Assembly: GCA_934047225.1 (NCBI GenBank)
Contig: OW203992.1
Span: 2,903,501-2,967,500, forward strand
Direction: 5' to 3'
DNA: 64,000 bases
Source of the DNA: Ypsolopha sequella
Taxonomy: Eukaryota > Arthropoda > Insecta > Lepidoptera > Ypsolophidae
Of this stretch, positions 27,101 to 39,100 are shown in pieces (the stretch's first letter is position 1; the number at the start of each line of letters is the position of its first letter). The position numbers and the translations under genes are program-made. The notes beneath the pieces are model-generated. The model saw only the letters and a list, made by a program, of their open reading frames with translations. It was not told where the DNA came from and did not search any database.

Positions 27101-30100
27101 ATTCTAAAGAACCTAAAAACTCAGTCGGGTCCTTAAAGGACGGGGAGCGGTAAATACCAAATACAGTTAGATGCCCAGGAAAATTTATAGTAAGACAATT
27201 TGCGTCTTTTATGTCGTTGGGCTCGGAAACTATTACCTCCCTACTCTACATTAAATGTGCCAAATCTTGCAACAAAAGCTGAACTTAAACTTTAAAACCA
27301 GCGCTTTCCAGCTTATTGTGTGGACAGTCACTAATGCTTCTCTGTAAAGTCATTAAGTAGTCACACTTTAAAATGAAAAATAATAATCTAATATATAGGT
27401 ACCAAAATGTAAATGGACAAGTGTCTTTTTAATAAATCCATGTAATATACTGACCATAATGAACAATTTTGCCAAAGAAACACAACTGTGGCAATGAAAA
27501 TATTTATTTTCAATGCAAGTGATCGTAATGGCCCACTTTTTATGCATCAAAACCGAACAAAAAGTCGATTATTTTGCCCTAGGGCTTTATTATTATTATT
27601 TTTTAAATGTATTTACAATAAGTTGGCTAACCTGCAACTTTTCCTGTGTACCATAAATGTTATGATTTTTTTTCCACTGTTTAACGGTTCTGGATACAGT
27701 CCTTTTGAGCCAATCATAATTTAAAGTTCACAAGATTATATTTGTTTTATTTCCTCACACTATGCATTGAAAAACGTAATATGGTACACGGGCGTAAGAG
27801 CAATAAATTACTCGGTTAAGTTTAAAACACTCGCTACGCTCGTGTTTTAAATCATCCTTGTAATTTATTCCTTTTCGCCCTTGTAGCATAAACTACTATT
27901 ATCTACTACCACACTGCAATAAGGTAATTACAACATCAAAAGCGGTTCTATAAGTACCTACATTGTTTGTCCGATGGTATTATATAACATTATAACACCG
28001 GTAGAGAACCAATCACAAGCAACGACGGGTAAAGAGGGCATCTCTTTTCTCGTTCTCGCTTCTGATTGGTTCCCTAGCAGCAATACCGTGAAACGCACTT
28101 GGACTTTACGTCATGCCTCATTTTTCGTGTAATTATTAGTTTAAAATATTATAAACAATGTCTTGCGAAGACGATATTTTTGATGGTTGTAGATAAAGTA
28201 ATGCGTCCAACTGTACATAATTAGAGATTGGGACACTCGTGCAGTCTATTACGAAACGGACGACTGTCACGTTATGTTACAGTTGCACAAAATACTACTT
28301 CACGTTTCCACAATTTTTTTAAACCTGTTGTGTATTTGGCAAGTCGCTTCCATTTGTGCGTTTGTATTTATTTGAGAAAGTTGTTCAATGTGGTCAGTAG
28401 ACCATATCGTCGCCTTAGAGTGAAAACCTCGGATGGCAAATTATACGAAAATAGGTTTATTGTTTTGTATTTATTATTCCTCGTATGAAATTCATTATAA
28501 CGTCCTTACGAGGTTTTCAAACTAAGGCGACGATCGGCGCCTTAGAGTACAAGCCTCGGATGGCAAAATTATACATATTTTCATTATATTTTATTCATCA
28601 TTCCTCGTATAAAATTTAAAATGATAATTAACTTCTCTTGTCTTATATTTGATTAAATATATTATATACAAGGTGAATTTTTGATAATCGTCCAAATTCA
28701 TACTGGTGGCTTGGTAAGTGATCAGTATCATGGATCAATAACAATTTTGGTGAAATTCGTAAAATGAAATTTCGACTCCCCATAGTGATTCACTCGGGAC
28801 TGGAACTGAATTTCTATGGGAAGCCGAAATTTCAATTTACGAATTTCACAAAAATTGTTACTGATCCAAGATACTGATCACTTATTAAGCCTCCAGTATG
28901 AATTTGGACGATGATCAAAAAGTCACCTTGTATATACGAAAACACAAAATATAATTATAGTTTGTAAAATATATTTCGACCACTAGTTGTGGTCGGCATC
29001 AGTTACATTTAGTTACATTTACAGTTAGATTCAATATCATACTTTTAGTTACCTATAATTTATAATTATTAATTTTTACCTTTTATATTTATATCATTGT
29101 AAATACTAAATGTAACTGATGCTGACCACAACTAGTGGTCGAAATATATTTTACAACCTATAATTATATGTTGTGTTTTCGTATATATATAATATATTTA
29201 ATCGTATAAAATGTATCACACATAACGCCCTTACAAGGTTTTCACTCTAAGACGACGATATGCTGTCTATCTACACCCGGCATACAAGTTCCCCTATTTA
29301 AAACACGATAAATTGCCGGAAATTTCTACTTCCTTGTTCACAGAAGACTAACACTCTTTTCCCCACAGACATGCAGGACTTTGGCACCCTCTCGAGCAAG
29401 ACGGTGACAGAAGTTCTGATGCTGGAGATGAAGATGGCACCCACGGCCAAGACCTACCTGGTGTCGGGGTACCCGCGCTCCATGAGGGATGTTGCTGAGT
29501 ATTCCGATAAGGTAGGAAGGTTTCTTCTAATTCCTCCTCCTTGATATGTCATTGTTTTACTCTACTCGTTCTGTTATAGATATTCGATAACACTTAAAAT
29601 TGTATTTTGTGCAACTGTGCCATAATTTGAGACATTTGAACAAGATTCCACGAGTGTCCCAATGTCTAGTTATTCAGTTGCACACAATACTTTATCTACA
29701 AACATCAAAAATATCGTCTTTATTTATAATATTTTCAACTAAAAATTTCACGACAAACGAGAAGAAGAACACTCGTTCATGAACCCCGGGTGCGTCATCT
29801 CGGTAATGCTGCCTTGAAGGCCAATCAGGATAAAGGGGGCGTGGCTTTACTGTTAGTATAAACGATGTATCCATAAACGATGTTTGTGGGTAAACTACAA
29901 ATTCTGGTGTCTTTCATTCACACACACACACCCTCACACCTTCTTGCACGTATACATATATCATGTATATGCGTACTAGAGAACTTGTCGGTGAAGTCAC
30001 GCGAACCTAACCTGAACTGGTAACTGATAATAAAAGTCGGTAATAGATGGAACTTAATGATGATTGTGCAGGTCTCCTGAGACTTGATGTGTTGGAACAG

Positions 30101-33100
30101 GTGTGTTTATTGCCAGGGTTGGGACGGCAATGGTTTCTGGTACCTTACAGAAACACACTGTACCTTGTTACACTGTACACTGTACCCTTATTGCCTTGGT
30201 GAGAACTATGTCGTGGACAAACCCGCGTACGTTTATGGAATAAAAAACCAAGACATTCAGTCGTTGGTTTTTGTTACAGCATATAATCAAGGTGTTACTG
30301 GCCCGGCAGTAAATAATGCACATCGGCTATCCTCGGCTTCGTAGAGCGACGTCTCTGTCACTGGATACGATGTGCATTATTTGCTGCCGTGGCCTTGCTT
30401 GTCTGCATCACCAGTCCAGTGATACAGAATGATGCAAAAAAGCAAAAAGCTCCATAAAGAATACAGTGAAACCTGGTTAATTGGACCAAGGATTTTGTGC
30501 CATTTAAAGAAGTTTTCATTTATCCAGTGTTCCAATTAGACAGTTTTGAATTATAGTTGTCTCATTTACAGAGGCCCCCACTCATAGAGGCCGCAATGTA
30601 CCGTTATTCCAATAATAGAGGTGAAAATGTTTATAAGTTAAACCTGAGATAGTACTGACAAACAAAGCACTTGCGAAAGAAATTCAAATGTTTGCAAACA
30701 AACGTGTCGAAACCTGTTTCAACCTGATAAAGTGTTTCACTTATACAGGAAATTGAGCTACAACGTCCCAATTATAAAGGTAAACATCTAAAAAAAACTA
30801 GAAATCAAATCTCATTTAACCAGGTTCGAAAAGTCCCATTAACAGAGGTAATTTGATGGAAAAGTGTCGGGACCTGATTGGAATTCTCAATAATAGAAGT
30901 TTCTCACTTATCCAGGTCCCACTAAACCAGTTTTCACTGTATTATTATTTAGATTATTAATCAAACAAACAAAGTCTTGTTATGTAAATCGCAAAAAAAT
31001 TGGATTTTGGAATCTCTCTACATACTACACAGAAAGTTTTAGTTTGGAGTGTAATGGATGATATAATTTATCTACTATTTATGGATTCTGTGAGACAAGC
31101 TTTTTTTTTTCAATTCCGCCCCACGTTGGGCGCCAGTTCAATTAACCCAGCTGTATTTTCCAATCAACGTGTTCATTTCATGTTGAAATGGTAGACAGAT
31201 AACAGTGGTGCAAAACGATGTGGGCCAGGCAGCGCATTGAAAACCGCTTTCAATTACCTGATCACTATCTGTGTTTATTGATGGGGTGGTGAATTATGCA
31301 GTTTCATTCCTTTGCTTATTATATATATATATATATCGCAATGACGCAGCGGAAATGCAATTAATATACGGTAACGAGTTACTTACGTGGATCACGTTTG
31401 ATTTTCAAGTACAATTGTCAAATACCGTTTGGTATCGCATTTCAGTTTGAAATGTTAACGTACATGAGAAATGTTCCCAAATGTAATTTATTGATTCTTT
31501 TGTTCCCAAATATGTTGTCGTTTTCGTTGGCTATAATGTGGATTGGTCTTCAAGAAGTTAAAATTCACATTAGAAAAGCAAAAGCATAGTAAATGTGGAT
31601 GAAAAAAGTCTGACTGGCGACTCGAACCCGGTACCTCTGGATTTATCAGTTGATTCCTCAACCACTGTGCTACACACACACATCACCAGATCGACGATTT
31701 TATGTAGCAATAGTATATGCTTATTTGTATATGCCCATTGCATAGGCCGAAGGAACAATAGAAAAAAAAAATTAAAACAGCAACTTGTTTGTTTTGACAG
31801 TTTTCCCATCACAACAACCTTCCCTCGAATACCCTCGAATGTAGCATTCAGACAGTGCTGTCATTACAAAGGCAAACAAACAGGATAGTGTGACCTTTCT
31901 TAAAGAAGTCGATTTGACCTTGACATCCTTATGATGTATAAGTAGTACAGTCTTCAACACTTCAAGGTATACCTCTTACAACGACCGCGTAGTGTTGAAC
32001 AGGCACTGATATGAACAATAGTATTAAGTATGATATCTATGTGAACAGGACATCATGGCGTTTTTAATTCTTATAGAAAACTGTGTGCTGAATCTCAATG
32101 TATAAGGAGTACAGTTATAGAATTAAATGAGACTTGAAGATAATTCATGATTTATATAAAAACGGCTCACCTCAATACGTGCTATGATCGGGAAAGCCGA
32201 CCAGTTTCAGCAGATTTAGACTGCCTTCATCTGGGCGAGTAAAGACGTTTACGCGACGACGTTACGCCTCACACTGCGGGCTGCGGCTCGCAGGGCTCGG
32301 GATGACATCGATGATTATTGATGATATTGAGGTGAGCCGTTTTTATATAAATCAAGTAGTACAGTCTTCACTTCAAGGTACACCTCTTACATACGATCGC
32401 GTAATGGTGTTGAACAGGACATCATGATGTTTGTAATTCTTATAGAAAAATGTGTGCTGAATCCCCATATAATCTACCTCAAAGACGATGAAGATATTGA
32501 CTAGACTAATTTTACAAACAAAATTTATTTTATTTTATAAGTAGCATCCTGCTATCAGCGCCATAACACAAAGTGATTGCAGCAATCTAAAGTTATGTGC
32601 TGTCATCCGTTGAGGAGTTCTGTGGTGATGAAACTATATATATATATATATTCTGATAATTCTGATAAGTAATACCCTTCAATCAGCACCCTAACACAGT
32701 GATTTCCGCAATCTCGAGTTATGTGTTGTGATCCTTTGAGGAGTTCTATGGTGATGAAGCCAGGATCGAAGGTCAGGTGGAATAATATCGATTTTCAAGT
32801 AATACCCTGCAATCAACGTCCTGGTCCAAAGCGATTACCCCAATCTCGACAGGTATGCTGTCATTTTCTGAGGAGTTCCACTGCATATCTTTGAATACCT
32901 TCATCAGATCATGACCAAACCCAAAATGGCACCTACCTGGAAGCACACTCTTCCAAACAAAAAACAATAATTCAATTTGGTTCAGAAATGACGGATTTAC
33001 GGAGTAACAACGCCAAAAAAAATACAGTCGAATTGAGAACCTTCTCCTTTTTTGAAGTCTGTTAAAAAGAACTATTGAGGAGAAGTATCAGTGAAAATGA

Positions 33101-36100
33101 AATTCGAAAAACTTATTGTTATAAGTGATATGCTCAACTAGAATTACTAAAAGTAGAAAAAGCACGCGATTTTTAAAATTGAAACCGTCTTTACCAATTT
33201 TATTCTTACGAAGTGATGGAGAAAACCTGAGTTCAGATTCTGCACACAAGAATTTATCAAAAATATCAAAAGCATTTCATACAACAACAAATTACGTTTT
33301 TTTTTTGTTTAAATAGACATAAAATATATCTACTTAGGTTATATGTACAAGTAGGTGTGTTCTATTTTTTATTTACAAAGGGAGATATTGTGCAATCAGT
33401 AAATCGATTTATTATTGTTGGCTAAGTCATCATCACCACTTCACTGCCGGATAAATTTAGGCCTCTTCTTTACTACGAAACAATTGTTCGCACTCCGGCC
33501 TTTAGAGTATTAATGCCAAAGTCGAAAAGCTTTTCTTTTTCTATAGAAAGTTTGTACAGTTTCATTAGTCACAATTAACCTCTAATTGCACCTTTAGTTT
33601 ATACAATGACATACATACAGACAAAATTTACACTAAAAAACCGATACCCTGTAACGCCTACACCAATATATACGTTCGATCGTTGTTGACAACAAATTGG
33701 TGAAAGTACAAGAAAGAAATTGCAAAAAAAATCTATCAATGAAAGTTCCTTTAATACATACCAAACAAATAAAACGATAAACACTATAAACGGGGACGAC
33801 TCATGGCACATAATTATGACGCTTGATGACTACGAATTTCCGTGATTATTGATTTGTAAACGTCATCGAAGCAATTGTGGTTGCGGGCAACAAAAAGTGC
33901 TGATACTTGTTTGGGACATAATTTATTCAGATACATATTAACCGGTATTTCAGGAGGTAATTTTCAAAAGTGGTCAAATCACATTTAAGTAATTTTAGAG
34001 TACTAACTTGTTAGAGTATCAGTTGCCATTTTTAGGGTTCCTTATCTCAAAAAAATTAAACGGAATCCTTATAGGATTACTTTGTTGTACGTCTGTCTGT
34101 CAAGACCCTTTTGCTATGAGTTATGAGTTATCAAGTTGAAACTAATACATCTTACAGAAGTCTACGGATCCATGGCGCTGTAAAAAATAAAACTTCTAAC
34201 TTGACGCGAAAAAAAGTTATTGCACTTTACATAATAAATCTCATACAAATCTGTTCACCATGAAAACCTATAGGGCACTTCCAGTTGACTTAGAATGGAA
34301 AAAAATCAAAAAATTACAAATATATAATAAAATTAGTATATAGGAAGTTATCGATGACCATCTTAATTAGACCCTTTAGATACATGGAGTTTATTAGGTC
34401 GTAAGTATATTCATTCAACTAACCCTTGACTTGACTATTATTTTCCGGTTTAATTTGGAATGAGTCCAATGTTGTCAACAGTCACAGATGCCTTAAGGCG
34501 ATATGCGAAAAAAATACGGTTGTTTCTTTTCTGTGTATTTCATGAAATACACGGAAAATTTTAATAAATTTCTGGAATATGCATTTTGACTATATAATCT
34601 AGGGTTTTGAAATTGGAAAACATATTTGGATAAATTTTTCTCGTAAGAAATAATTCAAACACACTATTTTTCCTCGTTTGACGAATAGGAACCATATACA
34701 GAACTCAAACATATTTTATTAGGTGTGTTTCAACAATATCTAGAGATTTGATATTTGAAATTATGCTGGCTATTTTAGTTTTTTTAATATAGTTTTGATA
34801 TATATTGATCAAAAAGTTTTTTTAATAAAAATAAAAAACCAACTTTTTTCCCTTTTGCCCTGAATCCGCCCCTCTCGCATTGCGCGTTTTTTCGCTTGGA
34901 GTGACAGTGACAAAAATAAAATTCGCATAGCCTCTTAACTCTTAGCCTCGACTACAACCTCCTCTCTCACTTGCCAGATCCAGACGATAAGCGGCGTGAT
35001 CCTGGTGAGCTGGCGGCAGCGCGTGCTGGAGCGGCAGATCGAGTACGGGGCGCGGCTCGGACACGTGGTGCTCAGCCTCGCCCGGATGGAGCTGAATAAC
35101 TTCTACAAGAACGTGATGCCGGTCGCGGAGTACTTCGACCAGAGCAACATGCTTATTGCGGTACGTTCCGTTTTGTGTTTGTTTAACTTTTTTTTTTAAA
35201 CTGGTTTTACGGCTCTGGATGCAAGTCCTTTTGAGCCACTGGTGTTTAACGATTTTATTGTTATGGGACTCTTTAACCCTTAACCCTACACTGATAACAG
35301 GCCAGCAAAAATTATATTACCTAAAAAATACCTGTCAATCGGTATTTTAACTTTAAAATTAAGGTTTTAAGAACTGCAAATGTGTGGCTACTTTTGAAAA
35401 AAAAAACATTTCTTGCTTACAAGAATAATAATTGAAAGTCTGCTCAATTAAATGTGTAGAAATAGCAACGAATAAAATTATTAAATAGCAAAATTGTCGG
35501 AAACAACGTCTAAAGCAAAATTTACACGGGTAGAGTAACTGGTAGAGTACCAGGGATAAAAACATGTAAACAGTTACAAAATAGTACTAAAAATAGCAGC
35601 TGTGAGAGTAGTAGAATGGATAAAGCATGTAGTAGTCAGCTAAATAGTACGCTAATCGTAGGTTTTTCCTAAATCGTAGGAAAATTACAGAAAATTAAGA
35701 AAAATGTAATTTAGTAAGTACATTTGCGGGTAGTTTTCTGAAAATTTCATCGTAAAAACCTTTTTTGAGTGAAAAACGTGTTTTTAAGGGCGCGCGATGT
35801 TTCGGTTGTCGTCGTAACAGCCCAACGAACTAAAATTTAAACTAAAAAAAAAAACGGCATAGAGCACTTTAAACTATAATAAAGAGATCATAGAGTTCAG
35901 TTTTACTTGATGGAACATAAGTTGCTCAATGTTAGGGATAAAGGGCTCTTAAAAGGGATTTTCTACGGTTATGTATTGATTTTTTTTAATGAAAACCTGT
36001 ACTGAGCATTCCTTATATCCCATAGTTTCTATTACATAAAGCTTTGTCACTCTGCTTCACATCGCATGGCATTTATCGAACGACTGATATTGCGAGTGAA

Positions 36101-39100
36101 AAGTCCAGGGCAGCTATTCTCGCAACATTTTTCACACGCTTTATGTTTCATACGACTTTGTTACTCGCGTAATAAATGCCGTTTGATGATAACTCTACGA
36201 AGTAAAATTCCATAAAAGATATGTAAACACATGTTATGAAGCCGAACAAAAGGTTTTTATTTTAAAATCTTGTTACATTTCTGTACAAAGAGCTTCTTAA
36301 AATCACCCGCCTTTGGCCCTCGCAAATTGTCCTGGACGGCTATTCTGGCAAGTGCGAAAAAAGGGGTTTGCAAGGGGTTTTTTACGGAAATTATTGATTT
36401 TTCTGCTTTCGCAATTTTTGCGCACGCACACATAATGTAACAATTTTTTTGTAATTGCGCGTCTATATGTCTATGATAAAATTGTTCAGTATAATCATTA
36501 GATTGTGTGGTTTCATTTAAAGATATCGGTCCATTATTAATATCAATTATTATAGTATGATATAAAATATAATCTATTCATTATCCGTTTACTGAAGTAG
36601 ATAAAGTGGCGTTATGTTAGGTAATTTTAAAGATAATGTTATTTTTATCTTGTTCCTACAGTTACCGCATTTGTAAAGACAAAAAAACACCTCTTTCCTA
36701 CATAACACTGCTACGTGGGGAATCCGTACGCTATTTTCGCATCCATTTTTATCCGGCCCATTAGCTCAGTTGGTTAGAGCGTCGTGCTAATAACGCGAAG
36801 GTCGCGGGTTCGATCCCCTCATGGGCCATAATCTTTTTTTTTTTTTTTTTTATGAATGCGAAACTTTTTATAAATCTATACCTAAAGAAACCTCTAACTA
36901 TATTATGTGTTACTGTGTACGTCTTACCACGTCAGTGATTTGTTTTACGTCGTACAAGACAAAAAAAAAATCTATATCCAATGTAAATTGGTCCTAATGA
37001 CGTCAGAAGCTATTTTTTGCTGAAGCATTCTCTAAATGTGTAATGTGCATCGTGCAGCCATTTTGGTTTGGGCCAGAAATAAAATTCCATTTGTTCATTA
37101 AGAAGATGCTAGGGTTGTCACTTTTTAACTTTTTCACATTGTCACTGTCACGTGTTTTTTGTGACTTGAATAGTCATTGAAAAGTTTTTCAGTGTGAATA
37201 CAAAAAAATATGTTCTCGTAAATTACTATAGAAAGAAGATATATGGTTTAATTTAAGTTTCGAAGTAGACCACAAATTTGCCTTTATCATACGCCAGAAA
37301 GAAAATTCTGTTCATTTCTACAAGGGCTATGCAAAATTCGCTACTTTGTTTTTCTTCACATCATAGTGAACTAGCTCGGCTGACTTGAATGCTAGGAAGT
37401 GAAAAAAAAAACAGGTCAAGTGTGAGTAGGACTCACGCCCTGACGGTTCCGTACCATTTAAATAACTTAATATACTAAAATAATTTAAACAGAAATTCCA
37501 AACATATCATTACCTACAAAATTGATGAAACAAAAGTGCAAAATAAATTTTTGGAGTATTCGGGGACTTAACCCTAAAACTACATCATAACTCGGTGTTT
37601 TCAGTATTTGGTGTTTAAATACAGCATTATGGTACATAATATACAGAAATCATAAATTCCTAACTACTTTTGTCTTTGAGATACTTTTGTCTTATTTGAC
37701 AGAACTAACCTTATTTTAGGCGTCCTGTCTTTTACTTTCTTTATCGAAAAAACAAGGACAGAACGCTTAAATTAAGTTTAGTCCTGTCAAATAAGTTAAG
37801 ATGTGCTTCACCGAATCGGTACCATTATCACTCTTTGCCTTACGGCATTATCAAGGAACTTTTAAATATAATATATAAACAATAAAGGAATATGTAGTTT
37901 GTTGTTTACATTGGAGACCATATGAAACATAATTTATTGTGAAACAGTACAAGTGTTTTTATCAAGATTATGACGATGTTTCACCAAGTGCCGACAATCG
38001 CAAGTATTAATCATACTCGTAAATAGATTACGAGACAAATAATAGGGCAAAATTTGTTCAACACAAACTACTGTAATAAAAGGTGCTCGGACATTCATCG
38101 CGCAATTATCTACTCAAAAATTCCTCCACTAAATACAACTGTCCTCTAATTATAGAGACGTCGCAGACCGTCTTTGTTCCAAATATAAGAATACAATGTA
38201 AGGTACACTATAAAACATGATAGTTTTCTATCGGATACTTCAAGTGGATAAATATTTAATGATAAAATGGCCAGCGCGCTGTACTAACTTGCGTTTCTAA
38301 CATTTTTTGTTATGTTTCTCGGAAGCTGACGAAGCAGTGGCGTGCATTGAACTTTTTTCCGGAAAAGCAATCAGAGGGTCAAGTTTGACAATAAAAAAGT
38401 ATTAAAAATTTTAAATAACACTTTAAAAAAAAGTTTGTATGAAAATATTCACTCTACGGTAGGCAGTGCCTACCCTGTCGTCATACAAACTTTCTTTTTT
38501 CAAAGTGTTATTTAAATTTTTTCATTGTCAATCTTGATCTTCTGGTTACTTTTCCGGAAAAAAGTTCAATGCACGCCACTGTGACGAAGCCCTTTCTTTC
38601 TAAAGTTAAAAATAAAATTGGCGGGCTAATAGGTAGTGTATTAATTTTAGGATAATGATTAATTTCGTTTCTTTCTTCTTGAAGTTTTTTAGTTAAATTT
38701 TACCGACCAATAAATAGAGTTTCTTTTTATTTAAAAATGTATGAAAGTGTCTTCTCGAACATCAGCGGTAGTTAAATTTGGGAAACATTTAAACACACTT
38801 TAAAATTAATTGAAATAACAATAAAAGAAGTGTAAAGCACTGCAAAAAAATTATACAACTATAAATAAATATTACGCCCTTAAAAATAATACTTTCCATT
38901 TCAATTTCGCGCTACAACGTTTTATGAGTTGTCATGAAAAATAGCAAAGAAGGTTATGTATGGCGGTCGGTCTTCTACGTTCCGTGACTCGCCATACCTA
39001 ACCTTCTGACCTAACCTACCGGCTCTCTTACCTTACCGATTGTATAACCCTGCTGACCAAATAATCATTTTGTATTAGGAGTATTTATTTTGTAAACATA

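Larger units (their letters stand above)
24250..27245 (-). mobile_element. CR1/Jockey-type LINE, 5'-truncated
   Basis: Minus-strand element. It contains the C-terminal part of an AP endonuclease domain (about 27245-26600), a reverse transcriptase with C-terminal region (26598-24598), and a 3' UTR of about 350 bp ending near 24250. The endonuclease and RT frames are offset by one frame around 26580-26600, a single-indel frameshift, so the element is inactive despite the long RT frame. The clade is judged from motif style only. Confidence 0.9.
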
